A DNA stretch of 35,352 bases from Collinsella sp. AF08-23. Lineage in GTDB: Bacteria; Actinomycetota; Coriobacteriia; Coriobacteriales; Coriobacteriaceae. Under the pieces are notes generated by a model. It did no database searches and was not told where the DNA came from. It was given only the letters and a program-made list of their open reading frames with translations. Positions 15,574 through 25,200 of the stretch are shown in pieces; the stretch's first letter is position 1, and every line of letters starts with the position of its first letter. The stretch spans positions 1 through 35,352 of the forward strand of contig NZ_QUHV01000018.1 in assembly GCF_003479805.1 (NCBI RefSeq). Direction: 5' to 3'. Both the position numbers and the translations under genes were made by a program.

Positions 15574-15873
15574 TTAATCGAGTGTGATGTGCTCGATGTC
15601 CTTGCGGCTGCTGACGCGGTACAGGGCAAAGCGATGACCGATCACCTGGACGACTTCGGAGCCCGTGCGCTCGGCGAGTTGGTCGGCCGCCTCGCGGCAG
15701 GAGAGTAGGCTGCCATCTTGGACGGCGCACTTGATGAGCTCGTGCGCCTCGAGGGCCTCTTCGGCCTGCTTGGCGATCGCGTCGGTTACGTCGGCTTTAC
15801 CGATGAGGACGACGGGGTTGAGGTGATGGGCGAGGGCGCGAAGCTGACGGACCTGCTTGCCGGTGAGTGCCAT
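15574..15873 (-). CDS. yhbY: YhbY-family ribosome assembly RNA-binding protein (CRM domain)
   Basis: This 99-aa protein is a single CRM domain, which binds rRNA and associates with pre-50S particles in bacteria. It begins MALTGKQVRQLRALAHHLNP, then VVLIGKADVTDAI with the GxxG-like loop (IGKADV), AHELIKCAV and the C-terminal GHRFALYR, all characteristic of the family. The frame is open upstream to 16494, but the ATG at 15873 starts exactly at the conserved N-terminus; its ribosome binding site is weak. It is transcribed opposite to its neighbours and has its own terminator. Confidence 0.93.
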   Translation of the reverse strand: MALTGKQVRQLRALAHHLNPVVLIGKADVTDAIAKQAEEALEAHELIKCAVQDGSLLSCREAADQLAERTGSEVVQVIGHRFALYRVSSRKDIEHITLD

Positions 15874-16165
15874 GTATCTACTCGCTTTCTGCGGGAGCGG
15901 TTTTTGCAGGTCAACGATACCGCACCCAGCCTCGTCCGACAAGCTGTTTGCATATGAAGACCACGTGGGTGAGCATTTAAAATACGATTTCGAGGCGAGC
16001 GAGAATACCCGACTACATGGTCCGCGTGTGCGGTTTTGATTTTGGCGCGCGGCAATCTCGTTGCTTCTTGTGTTTCCACTTGTTCCGGTGCGCAGGTGGG
16101 AAAGCGCGCGCGCTAAAATAGAGAGAACGCAAAACATGAACGTACGATCCGCAAAGGAGACCGCC

Positions 16166-17530
16166 ATGTCCATTACGCCCCAGGAGATCGCCGAGACACG
16201 CGGTATGGTCTCAGAGCACAATTTGGACATTCGCACGATCACCATGGGCATATCGCTCATGGGCTGCGCCGACGAGAATCTGGATCGCATGTGCACCAAG
16301 GTGTACGACCACGTTACCCGCACGGCGGAGCATCTTGTCGAAACGGCAGAGAGCCTTGAGCGTGAGTACGGTATCCCCATCGTGAACAAGCGCGTTTCGG
16401 TGACCCCGGTCGCCCAGATCGCGTCGGCGTGCCCCGATGAAGATCTTGTGCCCCTCGCGTATGCCCTCGACCGCGCCGCCGAATCCCTTGGCATCGATTA
16501 CCTCGGCGGTTATTCGGCGCTCGTCCACAAGGGCATCGGAAACGCCGATCGCCGTCTCATCAGCTGCATTCCGCGTGCGCTTGCTGAGACGAGCCGCGTG
16601 TGCTCCAGCGTGAACGTCGCCACCCTGCGCGCTGGCATCAATATGGATGCGGTGCTCATGGCGGCCCAGACGATCATCGATGCCGCCAAGCTCACCGCCG
16701 ATCGCGAGTGCGTGGGCGCGTCCAAGTTCGTCTGCTTTGCCAATATGGTCGAGGACTCGCCCTTTATGGCGGGTGCCGTGCATGGTTCCGGCGAAGCTGA
16801 CGCCGTCATCAACGTGGGCGTATCCGGCCCCGGCGTCATGGCAGCCGCCCTCGAGGAGCTGCCCGAGGACGCCGATATGATGCAGGTCGCGGAGCGCATC
16901 AAGCAGACCGCCTTTAAGATTACGCGCGCTGGCGAGCTCATGAGCCGCGAGGCCGCTCGCCGTCTGGGCGTCGACAAGGGCATCGTCGACCTCTCGCTTG
17001 CCCCCACACCCGCCATCGGCGACTCCGTTGCCCGCATCCTCGAGATCATCGGTGTCGGCCAGTGCGGAGGCCCCGGCACCACGGCGGCACTCGCACTGCT
17101 CAACGACTGCGTTAAGAAAGGCGGCGTTATGGCGAGCTCCTCGGTGGGTGGCCTGTCTGGTGCCTTCATCCCCGTCTCCGAGGACGCCGGCATGATCGAG
17201 GCAGCGGAGGCTGGTGCGCTCTCCCTCGAGAAGCTCGAGGCCATGACTTGCGTGTGCTCTGTGGGCCTCGATATGATCGCCGTTCCTGGCGACACCGATG
17301 TCGAGACCATCGCGGGCATCATCGCTGACGAGATGGCCATCGGCGTCATCAACAACAAGACCACCGCCGTCCGCATCATCCCCGCTATCGGAAAGGGCGT
17401 CGGCGAGTCGGTCGATTACGGCGGCCTGTTCGGTCGGGCTCCCATCATGCCGGTCAACAGCCATGCCGGCACGGTGTTCGCCCATCGCGGCGGCCGTTTC
17501 CCGGCACCCATGAATTCGCTCAAGAACTAG
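16166..17530 (+). CDS. PFL/DUF711 family protein (UPF0210)
   Basis: This 454-aa cytosolic protein matches the DUF711/UPF0210 family, distantly related in fold to glycyl-radical enzymes but without an established reaction. Recognisable segments are the N-terminal [30 protein letters not shown] near residue 192, [18 protein letters not shown] near 273 and the C-terminal [15 protein letters not shown] 16166 has AAAGGAG upstream and gives the family's usual length (about 450 aa). The open frame further upstream is not used. In many genomes an ACT-domain gene precedes it, but none is present here. A strong terminator follows. Confidence 0.9.
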   Translation: MSITPQEIAETRGMVSEHNLDIRTITMGISLMGCADENLDRMCTKVYDHVTRTAEHLVETAESLEREYGIPIVNKRVSVTPVAQIASACPDEDLVPLAYALDRAAESLGIDYLGGYSALVHKGIGNADRRLISCIPRALAETSRVCSSVNVATLRAGINMDAVLMAAQTIIDAAKLTADRECVGASKFVCFANMVEDSPFMAGAVHGSGEADAVINVGVSGPGVMAAALEELPEDADMMQVAERIKQTAFKITRAGELMSREAARRLGVDKGIVDLSLAPTPAIGDSVARILEIIGVGQCGGPGTTAALALLNDCVKKGGVMASSSVGGLSGAFIPVSEDAGMIEAAEAGALSLEKLEAMTCVCSVGLDMIAVPGDTDVETIAGIIADEMAIGVINNKTTAVRIIPAIGKGVGESVDYGGLFGRAPIMPVNSHAGTVFAHRGGRFPAPMNSLKN

Positions 17531-17573
17531 CGAAGCGTCGAGGTAATCTCGGTTGATGCGCAGGTGAAGTCTA

Positions 17574-17612
17574 GCGCGGACGGGGTCTTAGGACCGGCCC
17601 GTCCGCGCTTTT
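17574..17612 (+). terminator. intrinsic terminator of the DUF711 gene
   Basis: GCGCGGACGGG (17574-17584) pairs perfectly with CCCGTCCGCGC (17598-17608), followed by TTTT. It lies 43 bp after the DUF711 stop codon. Confidence 0.92.
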
Positions 17613-17648
17613 GTCCGCTTAGGTCGATTGCGGCGTTGATTCGACAAA

Positions 17649-17786
17649 GATGTTGAGGTTTTTCGTATTCATTTCGGGTTTTGTCGAGTAGCAGCCCCAA
17701 ATCCCCAACATGTACCTGCGTGTTTGTTGGGAAAAACCGAGCTCTACTTGGCAAAACCGGAAAACGATACGAAAAACCTCAACTTC
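17649..17786. repeat. 138-bp palindromic element, copy B
   Basis: The ends GATGTTGAGGTTTTTCGTA and TACGAAAAACCTCAACTTC match copy A exactly and are the same distance apart. Arms of about 40 nt pair imperfectly (for example GGGTTTTGTCGAGTAG against CGGTTTTGCCAAGTAG). GAGTAG is at offset 37 on the left and AAGTAG at offset 37 on the right. The centre carries CCAAC...GTTTGTTGG. It lies between the convergent DUF711 and metH genes, after the DUF711 terminator. Confidence 0.87.
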
Positions 17787-17800
17787 CAAGCTGGATGGCG

Positions 17801-20245
17801 TTAACCGAAGACTTTTGCGGCGATGCGTGCGGACTCCGCGGCGTCTTTGGCATAGAAATCGGCGCCGATCTGCTCTGCATATTCGGGCGTGAGCACGGCT
17901 CCGCCCACCATGACGAGCGTTCCTGGGGCCTCGCGGTGCAACAGGTCGATGGTTTTCGCCATATTGGGGACGGTCGTGGTCATCAGTGCGGACAGGCCCA
18001 CGAGCTTAATGTCGTGTTCGCGCACCGCATCGAGCACGGCCTGCGGCTTTACGTCGCGTCCGAGGTCGATCACCGTGTATCCGTAGTTGTCGAGCAGCAT
18101 TTTGACGATGTTCTTGCCGATGTCATGGATATCGCCCTCAACGGTGGCCACGCAGATCGTTCCCTTGTCGAGCTCCTTACTGGCGGGCATCTGCTCCCGT
18201 ATGACGTCAAAGCCCGCACGCGCCGCTTCCGCCGAGGCCATGAGCTGCGGCAAGAACAGCTCTCCTCGATCGAAGCGCGTCCCAACTTCGTCAAGGGCGG
18301 GGATAAGGTGAGCATCGATGAGGTCGAGCGGGGAGAGAGTGTTCAGCAGTTCGCGTGTGAGCTCGGCCGTCTCGCGTTTGCGTCCGGTGAGCACGAAATG
18401 GCCGATTGACCGCTCGGAGTTCGGGGAAGGCGCGCTCGGCGCATTCCCATCGACGCGTGTGGAGGCGGTAGCGTCCGGCAAACGGATGGCCTTGTCGTCG
18501 GACTTCGCGTATGGATCGCGCCATCCCGCGTAGCGCTCGATGTAATCGCGTGCGCCGGCATCCTCGCCATTGAGGACGCGGAAGGTGCGCACGGCGTCCA
18601 TGTAGCGATCCGAGCCGGGGTTGAGGATCGGGGTGTCCAGTCCGGCTCCGAGGGCGGCGGCGAGGAACGCGCCGTTGAGCAGGGGCCGCTGCGGCAGTCC
18701 AAAGCTGACGTTCGACACGCCGAGCGTGCACTTGACCCCCAGGCGTTCCTTGACCATCGAGATGGCACGGAGCGTCTCGAGCGCTTGACGCTGATCGGTC
18801 GAGACGGTCATGGCGAGGCAGTCGATGAGGAGGCGCGAGCGCGGGATGCCGTGTCGCTCGGCTTCCCCCACGATGCGCGCGGCGATTTCGAACCGCTGCT
18901 CGGCGGTGGTGGGGATGCCCGCCTCGTCAAGCGTAAGACCGATGACGTTGGCTCCGTATCGCGCGGCGATGGGCAAAATCTCGTCCAGGACCTCTTGCTT
19001 GCCGTTGACGGAATTGATGATCGGCTTGCCGGGGTACCGCCGGACGGCGGCCTCGAGCGCGGCGGGGACGGTGGAGTCGAACTGGAGCGGCAGTGTGACG
19101 GCCCCCGAGAGGCGTTCACCGGCGACTTGTAAGGCATCGACCTCGTCGATATCGGGGAGTCCCACGTTGACGTCGAGGATATCGGCCCCCTGCTCCTGCT
19201 GCGCGATGCCCTCGCTTACGAGATAGTCGAAATCTCGAGTGCGGAGCGCCTCCTTGAGCCGCTTCTTGCCCGTGGGATTGATACGTTCGCCGATGACGGC
19301 GATGGCTCGGCTTTCGGTGGGAAGCGAGATGAGTGCTTGGGCGCTCGTGACGGTGAACGCCTGGGGCACCTCTCGCTTGCGCGGGGTGCGCCCCCGCAGC
19401 ACATCGGCGATGAGGGCGATGTGACGGGGATCGGTGCCACAGCATCCTCCGAGAATACCAACGCCGTCGTCCACCATGCCACGAACTGCCGCGGCGTACT
19501 CCTCGGGCCCGATGTCAAAGACGGTGCAGTCGTGTTCGACATGGGGAAGACCCGCATTCGCCTGGACAATCAGCGGCTTTTCCGTGACGGCGAGCATGCG
19601 CTGGGCAAGTGCGCGCAGCTCGTGCGGCCCTTGGGAGCAGTTGATGCCCAGCGCGTCGACCCCAAGGGCATCGAGGGTGACGGCGGCGACTTCTGGGGAG
19701 GTGCCCAGGAACGTACGGCCATCTGCCTCAAAGGTCATCGTCACGAAGATGGGAAGCCCGGTGTTTTCGCGGCAGGCAAGGATGGCGGCCTTGACCTCGA
19801 GTACGTCGGTCATCGTCTCGATGATGAAGAGGTCGGCGCCGGCGTCCGAAGCAGCTCGAGCCTGCTCGGCGAATGCGTCGTATGCCTCATCGAAGCTGAG
19901 CGTGCCCAAAGGGCGCAAGAGCGCGCCGAGCGGACCGATATCGGCGGCGACCAGGTGAGCGCCGGCAGCACGAGCGCACGAAACGGCGGCAGCGTAGACC
20001 TCGTCGACCGTGGCACGGCCATCGAGCTTCAATCGGTTCGCCCCAAAGGTGTTGGTGGTGATGACATCGCTGCCTGCCTCGACGTACGCGCGATGGATGG
20101 CCTCGATGTGCTCGGGGTTCGTGAGGCAGAGCAGTTCGGGAAGTTCTCCGGCAGCTAGTCCGGCGGCTTGGAGCATGGTTCCCATGCCGCCGTCGAATAG
20201 CAGGTGACAGTCTCCGCTGATGGCTTTGTGCAGCAAGGTGTCCAT
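17801..20245 (-). CDS. metH: cobalamin-dependent methionine synthase lacking the reactivation domain
   Basis: This 814-aa enzyme methylates homocysteine using methyltetrahydrofolate and B12. The N-terminal homocysteine domain holds zinc ligands Cys203 (INCSQGP) and Cys268/Cys269 (GGCCGT). The pterin domain begins near residue 330 with VIGERINPTGKKRLKEAL. The cobalamin module follows: a helical cap (LNTLSPLDLIDAHLIPALDE) and the Rossmann part, with lower ligand His707 in GDIHDIG. The protein ends after this module and so lacks the C-terminal AdoMet reactivation domain of E. coli MetH (1227 aa). A separate gene upstream in the operon seems to supply it. ATG 20245 has AAGGAG; the longer open frame lacks homology. 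It is the last gene of a metF-activation-metH operon. Confidence 0.93.
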   Translation of the reverse strand: MDTLLHKAISGDCHLLFDGGMGTMLQAAGLAAGELPELLCLTNPEHIEAIHRAYVEAGSDVITTNTFGANRLKLDGRATVDEVYAAAVSCARAAGAHLVAADIGPLGALLRPLGTLSFDEAYDAFAEQARAASDAGADLFIIETMTDVLEVKAAILACRENTGLPIFVTMTFEADGRTFLGTSPEVAAVTLDALGVDALGINCSQGPHELRALAQRMLAVTEKPLIVQANAGLPHVEHDCTVFDIGPEEYAAAVRGMVDDGVGILGGCCGTDPRHIALIADVLRGRTPRKREVPQAFTVTSAQALISLPTESRAIAVIGERINPTGKKRLKEALRTRDFDYLVSEGIAQQEQGADILDVNVGLPDIDEVDALQVAGERLSGAVTLPLQFDSTVPAALEAAVRRYPGKPIINSVNGKQEVLDEILPIAARYGANVIGLTLDEAGIPTTAEQRFEIAARIVGEAERHGIPRSRLLIDCLAMTVSTDQRQALETLRAISMVKERLGVKCTLGVSNVSFGLPQRPLLNGAFLAAALGAGLDTPILNPGSDRYMDAVRTFRVLNGEDAGARDYIERYAGWRDPYAKSDDKAIRLPDATASTRVDGNAPSAPSPNSERSIGHFVLTGRKRETAELTRELLNTLSPLDLIDAHLIPALDEVGTRFDRGELFLPQLMASAEAARAGFDVIREQMPASKELDKGTICVATVEGDIHDIGKNIVKMLLDNYGYTVIDLGRDVKPQAVLDAVREHDIKLVGLSALMTTTVPNMAKTIDLLHREAPGTLVMVGGAVLTPEYAEQIGADFYAKDAAESARIAAKVFG

Positions 20246-20276
20246 GAGTCTCCTTGTCGTTGGATGGTCTTTCATC

Positions 20277-21062
20277 CTAACAGGTGGTGCCGCGTTTGCG
20301 CATGGAGCAGGAGGCGCGCATGCGGCAGATGGCGCATCGCGCCGGCGCATCGGCGGCACGGGGCGGCCCCTCAAAAACGCCGATCATGGCGCTTACGGAT
20401 TTACTGGGCACCATGAGGTTGGTGGGTGTGACGGTGAGCCCGATGCGTCGGGTGGCGTCAAGGGATGCGAGGAGCCGCCCCTGCGCCTCGAGCGGGCAAT
20501 CGCCATATCCGCACGAGAAGCGCCAGTTGCATGAAAGGCCGGCGGCGGATGCCGCGTCCTGCACCATGGAGTCGAGATGTCCGACGGCGGACTCGATGAG
20601 CGCGGAGGACGCTGCATCGTAGATTGCGGCATCCAACGGGCTTTGTGCGCCGAGCGCGCGCAGGCGCCGCTCGTTGTCCATGCCGAGCGTGCATGCGAGC
20701 ACCGTGCACCAGCGTGCGTCCTTGAGGTGGCGGTAGATGTCACGCCCCCTGAGGGTTGCGACCGTTCCCGTGAGGCGAATACACGCCTTCCCCTCGTCGT
20801 CAAGGGTGGAGGCGTCTACGGGAAACGTCGCGAAGACGCCTCGCGCCCGTCCATGGGCTTCGACGTCGCGTGCGACCCGCTCGATCCTGCACGCCAGGTC
20901 GTCTTCGATGTTCTGTCCCGTATGCCCCAGATATCGCAGCATTTCATTGCGGTCAATCGCGAGGGGATCCTCCGTGCCTCCAAGCGTGACGACGCGCGGC
21001 CCCGCAAGCGCGCCGGGGAGCTCGCGCATGTTCGACGACGTGGCCTCGGTTTGCGTATCCAC
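20277..21062 (-). CDS. stand-alone methionine synthase activation-domain-like protein
   Basis: The 261-aa protein resembles the AdoMet-binding reactivation domain of MetH (Met_synt_B12 type). NWRFSCGYGDCPLEAQ (near residue 190) parallels the RxSPGYPACP AdoMet motif of MetH, and VPSKSVSAMIGVFEG is equivalent to the family's PSxSVSG strand. GTG 21062 starts two bases after the metF stop, so translation is probably coupled. metH, 31 bp downstream, lacks exactly this domain, so the two proteins likely act together to rescue cob(II)alamin, with an unidentified electron donor. A Cys-rich tail (CAICRMRASC, ending TTC) could hold a metal or act in redox; that is inference. Confidence 0.8.
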   Translation of the reverse strand: MDTQTEATSSNMRELPGALAGPRVVTLGGTEDPLAIDRNEMLRYLGHTGQNIEDDLACRIERVARDVEAHGRARGVFATFPVDASTLDDEGKACIRLTGTVATLRGRDIYRHLKDARWCTVLACTLGMDNERRLRALGAQSPLDAAIYDAASSALIESAVGHLDSMVQDAASAAGLSCNWRFSCGYGDCPLEAQGRLLASLDATRRIGLTVTPTNLMVPSKSVSAMIGVFEGPPRAADAPARCAICRMRASCSMRKRGTTC

Positions 21063-21064
21063 GG

Positions 21065-21946
21065 CTAGCGGGTCTCTTGACGAAGGGCACTCATAGCGGC
21101 ACGGGCGACGCTCGGTCGGTTCATGGTGTAGATGTGCAGGCCGTCCACGCCGTGGTCGGCGAGGTCCTCAAGCTGGCGGCACGCATATTCGATGCCGGCG
21201 GCACGCAGGCTGTCCGGATCGTCTTCAAAACGCGCGAGCAGTTTGATAACGGGAGAGGGAAGCGAGGCGCCGCACATGAACACCATGCGGCTGATCTGCT
21301 GCTTTCCCATGAAGGGCATGATTCCGGCGGTGATGGGGACGGTGATGCCCGCGGAGTCCGCAAGCTCGCGGAAGCGATAGAAGTAATCGTTGTCGAAAAA
21401 GAGCTGCGTCACGAAGAAGCTCGCTCCCGCATCCTGCTTTTGCTTGAGATGGCGCATGGAGCGCGCGAGGTCGTCGCATTCCAGGTGGCCTTCCGGATAC
21501 GCCGCCGCGCCGACGCAAAAGCCCGCCTCGACGAGCGGCGGGATGATGTCCTTCGCATAGCGGAAATCGGCGCAGCCCGGGCCGGTCGGGGCTCCTTCGG
21601 GGACATCCCCGCGCAGCGCGAGCACGTTTTCCACACCCGCCGCGCGCATCTCGTCGATCTTCGCGGCGAGGTCCGCGCGCTTGAGCGAGATGCAGGTGAG
21701 GTGGGCGACCGAGGGGATAGCGAGTTCCGTATCGATCATCTGGGCGATCTGCGTGGTGGCGGCGTTGTTGCCCGATCCTCCAGCCGAATAGGTGACGCTG
21801 ATGAAGTCGGGCCCCAGGGGCGCGAAGGAGGCGGCGACTTCTCGAGCTCGCTCGAGCGTGAGCTCGCCTTTGGGCGGAAACATCTCGAACGAGACGGGGA
21901 GCCTGCGGAGCCGCTGCGCCGTTTCGAAGATATCGGATATATACAT
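21065..21946 (-). CDS. metF: methylenetetrahydrofolate reductase
   Basis: This 293-aa FAD enzyme reduces 5,10-methylene-THF to 5-methyl-THF, the methyl donor for MetH two genes downstream. Family features include VSFEMFPPKGE near residue 18, with the catalytic glutamate, DFISVTYSAGGSG near 47, ALRGDVP near 112 and the C-terminal HIYTMNRP. Length is normal for the bacterial type. ATG 21946 follows GGGGAAGG. It is the first gene of the methionine operon and diverges from the GH2 beta-galactosidase gene. TATAGT at 21984-21979 (minus strand) is a -10 candidate. No SAM or cobalamin riboswitch was recognised ahead of it. Confidence 0.95.
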   Translation of the reverse strand: MYISDIFETAQRLRRLPVSFEMFPPKGELTLERAREVAASFAPLGPDFISVTYSAGGSGNNAATTQIAQMIDTELAIPSVAHLTCISLKRADLAAKIDEMRAAGVENVLALRGDVPEGAPTGPGCADFRYAKDIIPPLVEAGFCVGAAAYPEGHLECDDLARSMRHLKQKQDAGASFFVTQLFFDNDYFYRFRELADSAGITVPITAGIMPFMGKQQISRMVFMCGASLPSPVIKLLARFEDDPDSLRAAGIEYACRQLEDLADHGVDGLHIYTMNRPSVARAAMSALRQETR

Positions 21947-22257
21947 GGTGAGCCTTCCCCTTGCAATGGTAGCGATTCACTATAGCGCAGCGGAGCGCTG
22001 GTGGGCGGGAGGGGCATCCACGATATATATTGGTTACGAAGGATGCCGCGCGCAGCCAGCTTTGATTGCCGCTGTGCTCACCATAATCTAACTGGTATTT
22101 TGTGTGTAATGCCAATCTTGCCCCGCATAACCGTTCACCGTTCGATGGCGCACGCTGGCGGCTCCGCCGGGAAGCGGACGGTATAAAACTGACATGCTGT
22201 ACCTCATATATGGCGAAGCTATGCGTCGACATCGGGTCGACGATAGAAGGAGGTTGC
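21947..22257. promoter_or_regulatory. divergent promoter region between metF and the GH2 gene
   Basis: The 311-bp region has no gene. It contains TATAGT for metF (minus strand, 21979-21984), a 7-bp stem GGCATCC/GGATGCC at 22013-22047 with an AT-rich loop, TATAAA at 22182-22187 as a likely -10 box for the GH2 gene, and a 19-bp palindrome at 22224-22242 next to the GH2 ribosome binding site. Confidence 0.5.
22224..22242 (+). promoter_or_regulatory. palindrome CGTCGAC-N5-GTCGACG before the GH2 ribosome binding site
   Basis: Perfect 7-bp arms flank ATCGG. The site ends four bases before AAGGAGG (22247-22253) and lies downstream of the TATAAA box. It could be a roadblock operator for a glycan-responsive repressor, or an RNA hairpin masking the ribosome binding site. 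Confidence 0.45.
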
Positions 22258-25200
22258 ATGAGTACATTGCACACCCAAAGCCGCCCCGGGAAGGGAGCGC
22301 ACCGTACGCGTACGAAGCGCGTGCTGTGCGCGGCGCTGGTGGGCGCTTTGGCGCGTGGCGCTCCTGCGGTGTCGGCGGTCGCGGCGGGGCTGGGTCCCTC
22401 GCTGCGTTCGCAGTCGACGACGCAGATGAGTTCCAAGCCCGAGGTCGTCTACATCAACAGCGTGACCGATCCGGCTCAGCGCGTGCAGGGGTTCAACGAG
22501 AACTGGAAGTTCAAGTTGGGCGAGGTCTCGGGTGCAAACACCGAGGCGTTCGACGATTCCTCGTGGGATGTCGTCGACCTGCCGCATGATTACAGCATCG
22601 ACCAGGATTACACCAAGACCGGCGAGGCGGAGAGCGCCTACAAGCCGGGCGGTATCGGCTGGTACCGCAAATCCTTCGAGGTGGGCAACGACCTTGCCGG
22701 CAAGCAGGTCCGCATCGACTTCGACGGCGTCTACATGGACGCGACCGTTTACATCAACGGCCAGGAGCTGGGCAGCCATCCGTACGGTTACACGCCCTTC
22801 TCCTTCGATCTCACGCCCTATCTCAAGGTGGGCGAGCAGAATGTCATCGCCGTTCGCGTGAACAACCAGATCCCGTCGTCCCGCTGGTACTCCGGTTCCG
22901 GTATGGGCCGCGACGTCGACCTGGTCGTGACCGACCCCGTCCACGTTGCCAAGGACGGCGTTCAGGTGACCACCCCGCAGCTGGAGTCCCAGAAGGGCGG
23001 CAACGTCACCACGCATCTGAAGACCTCCGTTGCCAACGCGGGCAAGTCCGAGGCCGCGGTGACCCTCGTCCAGACCGTGTTCAAGCGCGGTGAGAGCGTC
23101 GAGCAGGCCATCGGCACCCAGACCACGCAGGTCACGGTTGCCGCTGGCGAGACGAAGGCCGTCGAGGCCGACCTCACAGCGACCAAGCCCGAGCTGTGGG
23201 GCACGGATAGCCCGGTGCTCTACACCGTGCGCACGCAGGTAAAGATGGGCGACAAGGTTATCGACACCTACGATACCGATTTCGGCTACCGCTTCTTCAA
23301 GTTCGACGCCGCCAAGGGCTTCTCGCTCAACGGCGAGTCCATGAAGATCAAGGGCGTGTGCATGCATCACGACCAGGGCGCCCTGGGCTCCGTCTCGACG
23401 CGCGATGCGCTCGAGCGCCAGGTGAAGCTCCTGAAGGAGATGGGCTGCAACTCCATCCGCACATCGCACAACACGCCGGCCCGCGAGTTGGTCGAGATCT
23501 GCAACGAGCAGGGCATGCTGCTCGACCTCGAGTTCTTCGATGGCTGGACGTCGCAGAAGAACGGCAACTCCAAGGACTACGCTCGCTTCTTCAACAAGGC
23601 CATGGGTGAGTCCGAGCTCATCGGCGCCTCCGCGGACAAGACCTGGGCGCAGTTCGATCTCGAGCAGAGCATCGCGCGCGACTACAACGCGCCCGCGATC
23701 ATCATGTGGTCCATCGGTAACGAGATGACCGAGGGTACCGGTGGCATCTCCAACTTCAACCAGGTGCAGCAGAACCTGATCGATTGGGTCAAGGCCGTCG
23801 ATACCACGCGCCCCGTCACCACGGGCGACAACCAGTACAAGAACAATGGCAGCACCACGCTGAACCCGCAGGGCATCGCGAACGCCAAGGGCATCGTCGG
23901 CCTCAACTACGCCGACGGCAACGTGTATGACAAGGCTCATCGCGAGCATAGCGATTGGATCTTGATCGGTTCCGAGACCGCTTCCGCCATCAACAGCCGC
24001 GGCATCTACAACACGCATGGTCAGGATGGCAGCGCCCAGCAGCTCACCGCTTACGATTACAGCGCGGTCGGCTGGGGCCACGTGGCCTCGAAGGCTTGGT
24101 ACGATGTGCTCACCCGCGACTTCATGTCCGGCGAGTACGTGTGGACCGGCTTCGATTACCTGGGCGAGCCCACGCCGTGGAACGGTACGGACTCCGGTGC
24201 CAAGGGCACCTGGCCGTCTCCGAAGAACTCCTACTTCGGCATCATCGATACCGCCGGCCTTCCCAAGGACTCCTACTATCTGTATCAGAGCCTGTGGAAC
24301 GAGGACGTCAACACCCTGCACATGCTGCCCGCATGGAACAGTGATGTGGTGAAGAAGGACGGCCAGAACAAGGTCGATGTCGCGGTGTACACCGATGCAG
24401 CAGCCGTCGAGCTGTTCTTCACGCCGAAGGGTTCCACCGAGCGCCAGTCGCTGGGTAAGAAGGCCTTCACGACCAAGACCACCGAGGGCGGCGTTTCCTA
24501 TCAGATCTACGAGGGCGATGGCGCCTACACCGGTAACGATATCCATCGCAACCTGTACCTCACCTGGAAGGTCCCCTATGCCGACGGCACCATCACCGCC
24601 GAGGCATACAACGCCAAGGGCGAGAAGATCGACACCTCGACGTGGCAGGGTCGCCAGAGCGTGACCACCACCGGCAAGGCCGCGAAGCTCAAGGCCGAGG
24701 TCAATCGCGAGGGCATGACCGCGAACGGTACCGACCTCGCATACGTTACCGTGAGCGTGACCGATGCCGAGGGCAACGTCATTCCCAACGCGACCAACAA
24801 CGTGACGTTCAAGGTGACCGGCTCGGGTAGCCTCGCCGGCATCGACAACGGCAGCTCGCCCGACCATCAGTCTTATCGCGATGACAACCGCGATGCGTTC
24901 TCCGGCCAGCTGGTGGGTATCGTGCGCGCGGGCGAGAAGGCTGGCGATGCCACCGTTACGGTGAGCGCCGATGGCCTCGAGTCCACCACCATCACGATCC
25001 CCGTCGCCGCCTCCTCGGATGCTCCCGAGGCGAAGACGGCCGACAGCCTGTACTTCGCGCGCTACCACTACGTGAAGACGGGCTCCGCGCTCGAGCTTCC
25101 CGCCGCCGTTCAGGTGCGCTATAGCGACGGCGCGTCTGAGAACAAGGCTGTTACCTGGGATAACGTTCCTGCTGATAAGCTGGCGACCCCCGGCAGCTTC

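Noticed and set aside
15874..16494. N-terminal extension of yhbY
   Set aside because: The extension overlaps the divergent DUF711 promoter and coding start; the CRM domain begins exactly at ATG 15873.
20246..20374. N-terminal extension of metH
   Set aside because: It overlaps the upstream activation-protein gene, has no homology look, and ATG 20245 has a good ribosome binding site.
21947..22257. Possible SAM or cobalamin riboswitch ahead of metF
   Set aside because: I looked for the conserved cores on the minus strand and found none; only a 7-bp hairpin with an AT-rich loop is present.
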